Part shown: one piece after another, positions 11,771 to 23,215 of the stretch | How positions within the stretch are numbered: position 1 is the stretch's first letter | How the letters are laid out: every line of letters starts with the position of its first letter | Assembly (NCBI GenBank): GCA_036345935.2 | Contig: JADWOT020001117.1 | Span: 61,001-125,000 of the forward strand | DNA: 64,000 bases | Source of the DNA: Taenia hydatigena | Lineage: Eukaryota > Platyhelminthes > Cestoda > Cyclophyllidea > Taeniidae | Direction of reading: 5' to 3' | Program-made: the position numbers and the translations under genes | The notes under the pieces: model-generated | What the model was told of the DNA's origin: nothing | Seen by the model: only the letters and a program-made list of their open reading frames with translations | The model's database searches: none

Positions 11771-14700
11771 TCTCTACCATGTGATTGCATCTGCTTAGGT
11801 CACAAATCTTCTCCTTGGTAATTTTTTGGGTAAACAGGGTCTAGGCTGCCTTAATGAGGGGGTTTTGGTCCATCTTTGACCCTTAATGTGTTTTTACCTC
11901 CCGAAGGCGGGTAAACAATGCCATTTGGGGGTGATTATGTACAACCCTCCGAGTGTGAGGCATTGCTTGCTTTTGACATGTAAGATGGATGGTGAGTGAA
12001 ACGTTGTGTGATTAATACAACGCTCTGCTTTTGTCTCCTGGCATGGTAACTCGGAGGCCATGCAGCCGATTGATAACTTTGCTTGCTTTATGAACTGGGG
12101 AATCGAAGAGCACCGAAGCCACTTCTCTTTGCAGGCCAGCAAAAGTCCTGCGTTCTTCTTACATTCGTAAATAAGAAGGCCATTGAGTCGAAACGAGCAC
12201 TCGCATTGCATGAGCTGAAGAGCCCACATTGTTAAGGATAGTTTTATCCAGTTTATTTCCCACTTTGAGCGTTAACCTCACCACCTATGAGGCATTTCTC
12301 GGGGTGAATGGGAGAAAAGACATTTAATCCGTTCATTGGCTATGCGTTTTTGTCGATTTCATTGCTTTCGCAATTCTGGCCTCTTAATTGTCAGGTCTAA
12401 GCAATGATCCTTAACAGGCGCCTTTCAAATGTCAATCAAGAATCTAGAAATGGAGTCAATCAATAAGGCAAAAGGTGAAAGAGCTCTGCGGAGCTAGCAG
12501 TTTGTGTCCACTCCTTGTTTCTCCCTTTGGTCCCATTTCCATGCCACGCAGCCAGCTATTCGGTTTTCACCCAACAGCTCGGCCGAGATGTTGCCGCGCC
12601 TTCTTCTCAAGCACAGTATTTGTGTGTGGCTATTAAGCGTAAGAGTAGCTTTGGCGACCCTTTTGTAGTGATTTACTGCGGGTAGATGCCTTCTTTCCGC
12701 GGCTGTAAGGCTAATAAAGTGATAAAATAATTGGAATAGCTGTTCTGAATAGGCCTCTCTTGTCGATGTGGTGTACGAGCCTTTCTTGCCACAGTATGGA
12801 GCACCGGTTTGCCTTTACCGTGTAGAACAGGTGGATGGCCGGTGGGGAGCCCTATGAGGTTGCTTCTCTACCGCCGGTGGTGCCAATGCAGCTTTGTTTG
12901 TTCTTAGGTGCTAAGGTACGGATCGCTTCAACTCCAGTCTGTCATTCACATGATCGATGGCCTGTCAAATCAGAACTTTTCACTCAACTTACTGATCCAT
13001 CTATTAGTTTGATCGCCAGTTGGCCCTCCCTTTCCTTCGTTTGTTAGAGGATTGGGATGGAGAAGTTTGATTACCGCTAGACGTGATCACGCCTCACATC
13101 ATCCGGACTGAAGTGGCCGCTCCAAAGGGGTGCTCCACATGATTCATTTCCACACATACATGACAATTCATTACTTTCATGTGGCCAATGTCACCAATCG
13201 TGTCCGTGATGCCTCCTTCATACTTTCACTTTCACCCGCCTCCAAAGTCATCTGATAGACTCTAGCGTGGGTTCATTAATCTCCTCGTCAATTTTTTTGC
13301 CTTGCCGGTCCTGGGTATCGAGGTGGAGGTACTGCGAGTAGAGCCTTCATTGGTGACAGGAAAATTGAATGGCATTTACATTAACTTGGACGGAGGTGAT
13401 CGTGATGACAATCATTTAAGTGGGTCCCTCATTTCATGCTTTAACAAGTGTTAATGATTTTTAAGGGCCGACAGTTCGTCGTGCCTCATACCGCCATATA
13501 ACTAACCAGTGATAGGAAAGGAGAGGTGCTGCTCTAACCTCCTCTCTTTTGTATTTCTCTTATTAACATTCCTCTGCTTCATCATATCAGCTTCTCAAGA
13601 CATTGGATACTCGGTCTTTAGTGCCTGAGGTGACTAGGGTTGCCTCGTTTACTTCTAGGGGCAGGAGGTTACGTTTACACACCTTCTACATCCAGTGTGG
13701 ATTCGTGTTTGATCTGGCGCATCACTTTGGGCTCATTTAAATTGCTTGCTGCATGAATAATTAACTTGCGTCCTCTGCTTCGTAAGTACCAGTTAAATTG
13801 AACTACGAGTGTGTTTGTGAGATTTCGGAGGCGTTCACCCCCTTCTCATCTGCACAAACTTAAAAGGAAGGAAAAAAGCTTGATTTGGGCGCCTGCTGTG
13901 ATGTTGATTCAGGTCAGAAGTTGGAGCTGGATTCAGCTTGTCTGAGCCATTTCTCCGAGTCCATGTTCGTTGAAAAGGGGGGAAGGTCCACTGATGCCGG
14001 TATCTGGGTTGTATTTGAGGTGATTTTTCTCTTCCTCGTTCGGTTTCAGACGCCTGTAATCAAGAAGATTGAGTCGGAGGAGTTATTTCTGCCCCACATT
14101 AGCTTACTTTCCAACGTGGAGGGAGGAGAGGACGGAAGGGGATTAAGGCTTGTTTCTGCTATGGGAATCGGTTACATTTCTTAGCCTCGAAGTTGATGCA
14201 GTGTGGTAGCTTTTCATCCCGACGATGATTTCAAATAAGCCTGACAACAGGTCAGGTATTCCATGCTACTTAATTATCCGAAGTGAGTAGTATGTACAGT
14301 GCATGCATTAATTTAGTTGGATTTTCGCTTCCATCAGATTTTATTATTTCTTGCGGTCCTCCATTAGTAGGAGGCTATTTTGAAAATACCTTTTTTTAGT
14401 ACTGCAAACCGGAAATTCTTACCATTGTAACGTACTTTGCCTCCAAAACCAAATCCTCACCACCTCTAGTCGCGCCTACAAATTTTCTCTAAGCCTTCCT
14501 TTCTATTTTGTATTTGATCGTTTGACTTTCCACTGCGAAAACCGAGATGGAATAAAGTCTAGAAGAGTCAGTTCATGGTAATGATGCAACGTTCCTATCC
14601 CCTCCCCATCCAACTGCTTACCCTTGCCCTCTCTTCATCCTCTCCTATCCTAATAAAATTTATCACTTGTCGGTATGAAAATAAGTTATTCCGGATATGG

Positions 14701-15122
14701 TCCTGGTTGTCACATGGTTCTCGTTTGTTCAGACAAATCCAACCTACCGATTGGGAGTTTAGGAAGGGCATAATTTCTTGATAGCTCCTTCATGATGCTT
14801 AATTTTTTTTCCGGACGTCCATGTGCGAGGTACAACCTGATGGATGGAGTAGATATCATTGTCTCTACAGCAGTTAACCTTTTAAACAATGGATTTGTCG
14901 CCCTTAGTTCCTTAATTTTTTTTAATGAGAAGCTAAAGTTCTAAACCTGTTAAGATCCATTTTTGTACAGAAAATTTTAGCCAATCAGAGCACCAAGGGT
15001 TACGACGCATTTGTCAATCAAGTAGCAAAGGTGTCGTGTATGCATCGCAGCTGAGTAGACGAGCGTTTTATTTTTTCCTTTAAATAAACAATTTCCTGTA
15101 AATACCTCTTCCCTTCAAATAG

Positions 15123-15197
15123 CTCCCGGAGTGGTGACCTCGGTTCTCTTCTACCGTCGTTGGAGGAGCGCCGGGACAGAGCCTCGGTCTAAGACGG
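15123..15197 (+). other. Candidate upstream exon of the XKR gene
   Basis: After an acceptor (AAATAG) an open frame reads PGVVTSVLFYRRWRSAG, which resembles the end of XKR transmembrane helix 2 and the following basic loop. The donor is G|GTGAAG in phase 1. It does not join in frame to the next candidate exon (15879-16082), so the model is incomplete. This is inference from a short match only. Confidence 0.3.
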
Positions 15198-15878
15198 GTG
15201 AAGCCAACCACGAAGCGTGGATATGCACACGAGTCGCCTTCTCTCTGATCGGTATGGCACCGATTGCAAGGTCAGCCACTTTGCTGGATCGTTTTTGTGC
15301 CTTTCTTTCACGATGTTTGGAATGACAATGAGCAATCAAATTGACTTTACAGATAAAATTGGTTTGAAACGGCGAGGTTGACGCATCTGACTTTGGATCG
15401 TGTCAACTGAGCTGATAAGTGACCCTTAAGAGACCGCGTTTCTATGACAGTTTAAAAAGTTGGTGGATGGAGGAAAACAAAAACAGCTTGGTAGAATTCC
15501 TTAGACTCGTAATCCACTCGATTCCCAGTGATGGTCACCACAAGCCCATAGTTGTTTTCTGAGGAGATACAGACTAGCTGTTCATTTTTTACCCTGGCCT
15601 CATTATCACTTCTACATCCCACCTTCTTCTTCTGTATGATTGTGGAAAGGATGTGTCAAGAGAAGCGTCTAAGTACCACTAGTAGCTATCATCTTGACAC
15701 AAGGAGGGATTGGGAAGGCTATGGGTGTGGTCAGAATATCAGCCCATGCATAAAGGATATGCGCACTGTGAGGATTAATAACCCCGCCCAGTTGCTTGCA
15801 TCACAGCATCATAGCCCTCCTTTGCCCCTCTGAGCACAGTCCTTAACCCTGGCGTCTGAATGCGTGTGACTTGGGTAG

Positions 15879-16082
15879 CTCCTCCAAAACAACACCTAGT
15901 GGCGTAAAGCGTCCACAGCACGTGCAATTTTTTGTGAAGTGTGATTCTTACTTAACCGCTTCGGATCCCACAGCAGCTTCTGCCACAGTAGAGGAGCTAG
16001 GAGCCTCTAGACAGCTCGCGACGACTGAGGAGTCCGCGCAGTCAAATGGCCAAGAAAACATCTATTACTGCTCGGTAGTGTG
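15879..16082 (+). other. Candidate loop exon of the XKR gene
   Basis: Open frame bounded by an acceptor (GGGTAG) and a GTAAGG donor, encoding a Ser/Ala/Thr-rich segment with VQFFVKCDSYLTASD at its start and ENIYYCSVVW at its end. It could be the variable loop before the helix at 16782. Joining the consensus donor to that exon would create a stop, so either a weaker donor is used or this is not an exon. Confidence 0.25.
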
Positions 16083-16781
16083 GTAAGGCAAAGCCAGTAG
16101 ATTCTAATTGCAGGGCAATTTTTTCCAGTGAGACTTTATCAATCATTTTATTGGGCAATGGAAGAAAAATGAATGAAATAACTCCGGTAAGCCTATATCA
16201 TCGCATGGGATTGCTGAAATCTTAATAAGTAGCGAGGAACTGATACAAAGGTCTGGACGGTTATCGGCATGATGTGAAGGTCAGGTCACAGAGTGACGGT
16301 TATACCCACGAGAATTGGATTGTCCGCATAGGTAAACAAAATACCAACTCACCGCAGGGCCACCCTCCGATTTTGGTGGCTTTGGGGTTTAGTGTGAAGA
16401 GCTACTGCAATCCATTCTCAAATTGGGAGAAAAAATAAACAAATTTTTGGCCCCAATCTTCCTGTTTAAGCCTCTTATCACCAAAGAAATTCATTACGCC
16501 AACAAAAAAAAGGATGGCGACAGAAGCCCATTTTTCGTTGCTATGTTACGCATACGTAATGAAGTGGTTGCTACAGCAACTGCAGAATTTCAAGAGCAGA
16601 ATCTTTGTACCGTTGATTTGTCTCGTGGATAGTTTTACAGTGGAGCAAAGATTTATCGAAAGTAAACCACGAAGAAGCTACTTTGGCTTTCTCTTCTCAT
16701 CGGCAAGGGATGGTGATGCCATTGAAGACCGAGTCACATCTGGGCACAGGATTTGTTAAAGCTTATTTTCCCACATTCTAG

Positions 16782-18894
16782 ATACGTGGAGCTACTGGGA
16801 ATCTACGCGCGTCTAAGTCGGTTGGAGAGGCGTTACGCCAAGGAGGGTAAGCCGCCTCCCAAAGACGTCCACTTCCACTATCGTGACGCGGATCTCAGGG
16901 ATCCCCGTGGTATGGCTGTTTAAAAATAGGTGCTTACTGGCTTAAATGCTCATGGGATGTCCTTGTAAGCAATAAAGGGCCTGGAATATGGGTGAGCCCA
17001 ATAGCATTGGAAAGGTCGCCATCTTTGTGCTAGCTTGAAAGCACAGTTTGCATCAACGTGCCAGTAATGCCTATTTCAATAATCGACTTCAGAACCCGAC
17101 GGTGACTCCGGAGAAACCGCTCGTGAGCTTGAGAAGTTACGCCGATTACGCCGTCTTTTTGTCCAGTTTGACTTTGATGCTTGTATTGTGGGATTAGCGA
17201 ATGCCAGTCTTGGCGCGGGGCCCTTTGCCATAGCTCAGGGCGTTCTGTACTTTCGTCGACTCATGCTCGACCGCATGATGCCCAATTCAACCTGTAAGTT
17301 GGTGACTTTCTACTTATTAAAATTTAAGTAGTCGGTCACTTTCAAGTGCTCTTGTCGCATCGGGAATTGGTCGTGAACCCAGTTTTTATAAGAATTTGCT
17401 ATCAAATTTACATCCTAATGACGGCTTATTACCTCGATTAATCCTCATTGGTGATTCGTGAAGTAAAAATCTATACATAAGGACCGAAGGACCAGAATTA
17501 GAGATAGATACGTAGGCGTAACTGGCACTTGTCACCTCGTAGCATTCCCTTTCAGCGGGCGCAATTCTGGGTGCTTTCATTTTTTCCATCCTCTGGCTGA
17601 CCTCAGCGGCGTGTCAATTTCAACCGGATGCACACTACCTTCCCTGTTCCGAGCTTCTCCGACTACCGGCCCATCGGCACCAACACCTAGTTTCAGCCAG
17701 TGGGAGGATTCTACTCTTCTTTGCTCGCATTTTCCATATCAGTATACGGTTGATCGCCTTCACGCTCTTTGCTGGGCTTTTTGATTGGCTACTGGTGGTT
17801 GTTGTGGCTGTGCATCAAGTGCTTTACCTACTTTGCCTACTGATTTATCGAGGAAGTACAGGGATACTGTCGTCAGTCTATAAGACGAATCCGAACTATA
17901 GGCGACCGTTGGATCAACGGCTCAAGGTATGTGGAAGGTTTGGCATAGATTCATCCATCCATCCCTTAGTGGCAAACGTGTCCATTTTTGCGCCTGATTG
18001 GGCCATCATTCTTCATTCCTAGTGTCCACGATTCTTCCTTTTTTGAACCCACTAAAAGCGGGTCTACTGTTTAAATATACTTTTTTTCAAAAGAGATATA
18101 ATCACTCGTTTTGACTACGCCCATGATCGTAGCTGTATACAAAAGGGGATAGACAATGCCTCCCGCCTCTCTCCCCTCCATCTCTCTCACTCTCCTGCAA
18201 ACATTGTTAGAATAATGCTTTCTTTTTCTGCCCAAAATAGACGAAAGGGATTTTACGCCACTTGGGCACAGATCTGCTCTACACTTACGTCAGTACCTTC
18301 GACTTTTTCAATGGTAGTGCAGGCAAAACTCGTCTACGAGTGATAATTTATTACTTTGCCTACTATTTGGAGAATTCGGCAATGATTGGTGCCTGGTACG
18401 CTGCCTATCCTTTCACTGCCTCATGGTACTACCTTCCAGCACTGCTGGTTGTTGTAACAGTCCAGTGGATTGGCGCCATCTTCCTTCAAGTTTACTTCTT
18501 TTATTTCTCTGCTTCACCACGTGGGACTTCACTGTGTGGACTGTGTTGTCCGGATGAATTGAGAGGCCCCGTGGAGTTGGTCTACTCTCCACCTCCGTTC
18601 ACATATCCACCAGTTCAAAATGCACAACCTCTTCCTCCACCACCCATAGATAATCCCTCGTTCATCCTCCAACCCACTTCACTCTACTCCCGGCGAAGTC
18701 ACTTAGGCCCTGAATCAGGCCATGGAGATCCTTCCAGAACGGATTCTCTAACCGTGGTTACAGCGGAAATTCCAAGGAAGCCGAGATCTCGTTACCTCTA
18801 CGTGAAAGACCCTGTGGAGGATGGATCAGTGGAGGAGTGGAATGAATGGGAGGGCGTGGAGGGCAGCATTCCTCTCGAGGATGAGAATGTATGA
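16782..18894 (+). CDS. XK-related (XKR) family membrane protein, 3' exons
   Basis: XKR proteins are multi-pass membrane proteins; some family members scramble phospholipids at the cell surface. Exons 16782-16909, 17093-17293, 17556-17926 and 18241-18894 join in frame and encode 450 residues. Family hallmarks in order: YVELLGIYARLSRLERR; a helix around VQFDFDACIVGLANASLGAG and AIAQGVLYFRR (the conserved segment on helix packing); helices GAILGAFIFSILWLTSAA, RIFHISIRLIAFTLFAGLF and VVVAVHQVLYLLCLLIY; then FNGSAGKTRLRVIIYYFAYY and LENSAMIGAWYAAYPF, typical of the last helices. The cytosolic tail is Pro-rich (PPPFTYPP, PLPPPPIDNP) and ends acidic. No caspase site was confirmed. The 5' exons with helices 1-2 are unresolved, so the protein is partial here. 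Some internal introns are about 180-315 nt. The subfamily is not assigned. Confidence 0.82.
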
Positions 18895-19023
18895 AAGTCT
18901 GCTACGCGGCCAGAAATGCATGTACATAAACGGAATGAGAACCTTCATTCAGTGGATTATCATCATCCAGTGCTGTGACTTTGATTGAATCATTTGTGTA
19001 ATGTGAGGATTTTTGAATATCTT

Positions 19024-19029
19024 ATTAAA
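19024..19029 (+). other. Polyadenylation signal ATTAAA for the XKR gene
   Basis: Common variant signal 130 nt after the XKR stop codon, on the right strand. Position fits; nothing else supports it. Confidence 0.4.
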
Positions 19030-19059
19030 GAAAATTCAGAAATAAGTTTTGTTTCCTAT

Positions 19060-19430
19060 CCGTCTACTTGGTTACCTATGCTCCATCCTCTATCCATCCA
19101 TTCCTCGGGCCGTTTATTCATCTATCCCGTAAGCACCTATTCATTCTTTCATTTATCCACCCATCCATTCTGTATCCATGCTCCCATCTATCCAACACTC
19201 ATCGTCCTGCCCAATTCGTGTCCATCGATCCTGTACCCCCATCACCATCCTTCTATCCATCTATCCACTCTGTTTCCATACCTCCACCAATCCATTCACG
19301 CATCCGCCTCGCATCCATCGTCTTAACCATCTTTTGTCCATTCATTCATTTTTCCGTCTCGTATCCATTCATCCTCCATCCGCCTTTCTCGGATTCATCT
19401 TTCCCATCATTTTAATTCCTTCCATCTATT
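19060..19430 (+). repeat. Decayed ATCC/CATC tetranucleotide tract
   Basis: Interrupted repeats of CATC, CCAT and ATCC over about 370 nt. Open frames across it (Ser/His/Pro/Ile-rich) are simple-repeat artefacts. The same unit, on the other strand, forms the long tract at 62400-63070. Confidence 0.75.
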
Positions 19431-19612
19431 AGTTGAAGGCTAATTGACAAGCACGACGTGTATCCCCATCTATTGTTAGCTTGGACTTGAGAAATGGTGG
19501 TTATTTAAAACATCTCCTTGCCTAATTATAACTAATGAGGCAAGTGAATTACTGGAATGCCTTTCTTGATGAAGCCATAATAAATTTCTTATTCAACTGG
19601 ACTTTTTTTTAG

Positions 19613-19770
19613 CACTCAGGGCTTGCCTATGTCGAGCCCGAGTGCGTCTACTTCGATGCTGTTGTTAGCTCCACCTTGGACACGAAGTGATCGCGTCAGT
19701 AGCGTGGTACCGGTCAATCCCAATGCTCCGATAACATGGGCTACCTGTTCAAATTCCCCTTGCCATCAAG
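19613..19770 (+). other. Possible exon (unassigned)
   Basis: Open after a strong acceptor (TTTTTTTTAG) to a weak G|GTTGAC donor. One frame ends TWATCSNSPCHQG, reminiscent of the start of an EGF repeat. It does not join in frame to the next candidate at 20170. Treat as a hint only. Confidence 0.2.
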
Positions 19771-20169
19771 GTTGACGCGTCTGCCTATTCAGGCTGCCCA
19801 GTGGTGCCTTCCATCCCGCCTCGGGGGAGGGGAGGAGACCTCCAGTTGGCTCCTTAACTTACCCCCACAATGACCCCTTTAAGGCGATGAGAGAAGGCAA
19901 GTTATTAAGGCTTTTTGGGAGACAAAATCAACTAATATTTTAATAAAAATTATTTAAAGAATGATTTCCCCTGAAAAAGGCAAAATATCAGCAAAAAGGC
20001 CCTGCAAGGGAGAAGAGAAGGCGAAAGCGGAGGATGCTCTTTAGCTTTTATGACACTTTCTCTTTGGTCCTCCGAATGACTAAACTGACCATCTGTCATA
20101 TCGGGCTTTCAGAGTGGAAGAAAATAAAATGCTTATGCTTCCTTTTTGAAATTTCGCTCCCACCTTCAG

Positions 20170-20321
20170 GAGGTGTTTGGTCTTTCCTTTGACTCTCGGT
20201 GCTGTCGATGTCCTCCCCTCTGGCCTCTTCGCCGGTTACGACTTCTACACACAACCTTCAGGGAGGAATTTTAAGCCACATGAGTTTAGGCTCGGTTTTA
20301 CCACTCTTAAATGTCACAAAG
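20170..20321 (+). other. Possible exon (unassigned)
   Basis: Open frame between an acceptor (CACCTTCAG) and donor (G|GTGAGG) reading GYDFYTQPSGRNFKPHEF and RLGFTTLKCHK. The composition looks protein-like, but I recognise no family and found no partner exon in phase. It might belong to a gene that ends with the EGF-like ORF at 20874. Confidence 0.25.
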
Positions 20322-20555
20322 GTGAGGAAAAATGGTTGAGTGTAACAGTTAGATGAGTAGAAAGTGCAGGGCCTTCAAAAAGAGTGGGACCTTCCGAGGA
20401 AACCGCCATTCCCGAAAAAGGGTTATGCCCGGTGCAGAGCTGTGCTAGCCAGGATAAAGAGGAGGAAGCTGGTGTTTTTGCCTTTATTTCGAGAAACCCA
20501 CTGTAAATATCCCCATTTGTTTTACCAAAGTGACCATAAATTGATGAAATGTTTC

Positions 20556-20571
20556 GTCACGTATATGTGAC
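20556..20571. repeat. Palindrome GTCAC-N6-GTGAC, exact arms
   Basis: GTCAC-GTATAT-GTGAC, about 320 nt upstream of the EGF-like ORF. One of four copies with exact arms in the window. Confidence 0.7.
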
Positions 20572-20873
20572 ACGTGTTGGGGTACTCTTAGTTGTCCGCA
20601 TAACTGCAGTGTAATAGCGCATTTGTTTAAATTCTCGTCTTCAAGTAGAAAAATGAAGGCTTATGCACATACGTGGCCGAAATCGATTGGGTTGCGAGGA
20701 TTGGTACGATGAGACGCCAATCAAAGTGACACCTCTCAGACCCCAGTAAATCATCAATCTTACTTTAAACCCTGACCACTAGTAACCCTCCTCTCCCCCT
20801 TGCCTGCATGCCATTGGTCCGTAATGGGAGTATAACAGCGTCTCGACACAACGGCACAGATACTTACGCTACC

Positions 20874-21239
20874 ATGTTACTCCAGATCCTTGTCATCAGC
20901 GCACTCCTAACCGGTCAGTCGAGGGGATTTCGTGCTCCTCCAACGGCACAGGAGGCCTTAGTGGACATGGATCCCGGGTTGGAGCGTGCGGAGGAGGGCT
21001 CAGGAGTGCGGAAACGGGTTAAGCTGCTGCCACTAACGGCGCGAAGTGCAACCGAGGGTCTGAGACGCCTTATCTACGAAGTGGCGCATTGTATGCGGCC
21101 CTGTCTCAACAATGGCATCACGCTTCTTCCGCGAAATGCTGTCGATGTTTGCAGATGCATCTGTCCACCCAATCACTATGGTATAGTCTGCGAGTACGAG
21201 GTCAGTGATGAGATGAAGCAGAGACGGCAGTGGTTCTAA
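20874..21239 (+). CDS. Small secreted EGF-like protein
   Basis: A single open frame of 121 residues. The start at 20874 is chosen because MLLQILVISALLTGQSRG is a good signal peptide; in-frame Met at 20808 would bury it. After a 70-residue spacer with a dibasic-like VRKRVK, the C-terminus holds six cysteines in an EGF-like pattern: CMRPCLNNG at residues ~86-94, then CRCICPP and HYGIVCEYE. No membrane anchor is seen, so the product is likely secreted. It could be the last exon of a longer gene with exons upstream, but the signal peptide argues for a stand-alone gene. Its function is unknown; an EGF-receptor ligand or a matrix role are possibilities only. Confidence 0.55.
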   Translation: MLLQILVISALLTGQSRGFRAPPTAQEALVDMDPGLERAEEGSGVRKRVKLLPLTARSATEGLRRLIYEVAHCMRPCLNNGITLLPRNAVDVCRCICPPNHYGIVCEYEVSDEMKQRRQWF

Positions 21240-21344
21240 CCGACCAATGTTGACTGATTTTTTTTAAAAAAAGATCCTACACGTATACTCGAGGTGTTAT
21301 TTCGCTATTTTTAGCTGCTTAGACAAGCATTGTGACCCTACGTA

Positions 21345-21605
21345 AAGGGATACACTGCAGAGGGTTCCCCCCCTTCCCTCTTACCGCCCTTGTTATTAGA
21401 AGTCTGAACGTGCTTTGACATATTTATTTCGGGTAAGAGGGAGGATATAGAGAGGTCTTGTAGGAAAGTTCAGGACGGAGACAAGCCGCAACCCTGGAAG
21501 TCACCACGCCGCTCCGCAACCAGGTTCGAATTGCCTCCCCACTTCTGGCCTACAAAGCACATGAAAAGAACATAAGCATTACAAACACTGTCATAAATGA
21601 GTAAG
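21345..21605 (+). repeat. Dispersed repeat A, copy 2
   Basis: Best partner of the copy at 7490-7760: AGAGGGTTCC plus C/T tract, AGAAGTCTGAACGT, CAGGTTCGAATTGCC, CTGGCCTACAAAGCACAT and CATTACAAACACTGTCAT. The GGTTCGAAT block is a near-perfect pol III B box, the main reason to suspect a tRNA-derived SINE. Confidence 0.55.
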
Positions 21606-23026
21606 TTACGCAATTTTTTGAAACCAAGAGCGCGTTTTAATAGTCGTACCAGCAGTATAGTCGAAGTCTCGCATAGATATTGCAGAGCAGACGAAATCGC
21701 GGACAAGAGATGGTATTTCAGGATGCCAAGTTGCGAAATACAAGTACATTCTGTCAGAATTTGAAAAAACGTGTTTAAAATTTGCAGATCGCTTAAGTTT
21801 TATTAAAAACATTCTGTGGACAGAGCGTGCATAATACAGCGCAACCTCAAGGCAGTTAAAGTATGCAAATGACATGTTATTTATTTATTTAAAATTACCG
21901 ATGCAAAAATAGGCATTGCAGCTTCTTAGAAAAACGCTGAATTTAGAAATGGATAGATAGAATAAATAAATAGGTAGTTAAAACGGACAAAATATTGGGC
22001 AAGCTATTAGTGCATATAATGATGAAATGTGCATTTTTGGTAAAAATCACCTATGTAAACCAAAAATAGGTTGTTTAAGTTGGTTGAGAAAGTTGGCCGA
22101 ACCAGAGAATATAGCGGATCAGTATCGCAGCCCGGAAGGGGCGCTTGGAGCTGGCTTTTGTGTAATTGATTTCGCCTAATTCTAAGCTTTGAGTCTCCTT
22201 CGTTGTTGTTCACTTACGATCAGACTGATATGCAAAATCGAGTCCCAACTATCCTGCTTGGTTATGCAACCTTTGTGAAATCGCTAAAGGTACGATAAGT
22301 GGTCGCGTTTGGGTGTGTTGGGCTAATTTTACTCGGCAAGTTGGCCTGTTCCTCCTGTCAACATGGAGGTTATCGTCTAGAAAAGGTAGTCGTCCCAACT
22401 CAAACCGATCGAGAGCATGGGGTACGGACCTCCAACAGGTGAGTGCGTCAGTGGCACCGAGGTTGCACACGCATTGTAGTAGGTGTGGTGGTGTGTCGAT
22501 GGCACGAGAATGAGGACGTAGTGGGGCAGGGGAATCTCTAAATCCGTTCTAGAAATGGCAGCATAGTGGGTTTTTGGACTTGGTCGGTGAGTCTCCATTC
22601 GATGGTCAGGAAAATCGCGTTCGAAGGTCGGGAAGTCAAATGCTGGGGGGGTTGTTAATATAGCATCTTCCGATCAGGGAATCGATGTTTGGTGGACCAG
22701 ATTCATGGCAGCAGGTTGGCGACGTTTCTCCCACCATGTAGATGGTAATACTATTTTGCTGCCTTTGGCTGGTGCCCGTTTCAAAAATGGTAGCTGGCTA
22801 TAGTCAGGTAGTTTCTTTAAGCTGGACGAGTGAGTAGCGATGTGGTCGGCTCCTTCGGTTTAAGACCGAGAAAATTCAATTATGAAATGTCTTGTGTCCC
22901 AAGCGCGGAAGAATGGATGTTTTAGAAAGGTACTAAGAACTCGTTGGAATGTAGTCTGTATGTGATTTGGCATCTTGAGGTATCCATGGAGGCAAAAGAA
23001 GGCATAATGCTAGGGCAGAATGCATA

Positions 23027-23215
23027 CTGTAGCGTCATGGGGCTCCTTCGAAGGCAAAAGAAGGCAGAATACTAGGGAGGGATGTATATATTCAGTGGGC
23101 AGGGGGAAATAAGCCGCTGGCATGGCCCAGCGGCCAGCCTAAGCAGCTAGGGCAAGAAGGCCACCCCTGTGGCCCTGACCACAAACCGGTAGTACAAACA
23201 AACAAGGTACCGCAC
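23027..23215 (-). repeat. Dispersed repeat B, copy 2 (minus strand)
   Basis: The reverse complement matches 58331-58527 closely, including GTACTACCGGTTTGTGGTCA, GGCCACAGGGGTGGCC, GGGCCATGCCAGC, the GCCTTCTTTTGCCTT block and AGCGTC/GACGCTACAG at the end. A second partial unit (GGCAAAAGAAGGC with a TGCTAGGGCAG flank) at 22990-23025 suggests an internal duplication or nested copy. Confidence 0.65.

Larger units (their letters stand above)
9242..15122. other. Long region without a supported gene
   Basis: Nearly 6 kb in which short open frames show no family resemblance on either strand. It contains a 14-bp GC-rich palindrome (9297-9310) and repeat A copy 3 (11530-11770). Undetected 5' exons of the XKR gene could lie in its right half. 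I see no tRNA or rRNA. Confidence 0.45.
18895..20873. other. Intergenic with ATCC-rich tract and weak candidate exons
   Basis: About 2 kb between the XKR stop and the EGF-like ORF. It holds an ATTAAA signal at 19024, a decayed ATCC tetranucleotide tract at 19060-19430, two open segments with plausible splice borders (19613-19770 and 20170-20321), and an exact GTCAC-N6-GTGAC palindrome at 20556. Confidence 0.45.

Noticed and set aside
18985..19432. Three overlapping open frames of 84-115 codons
   Set aside because: They cover the decayed ATCC tract, show simple-repeat composition and have no family resemblance.
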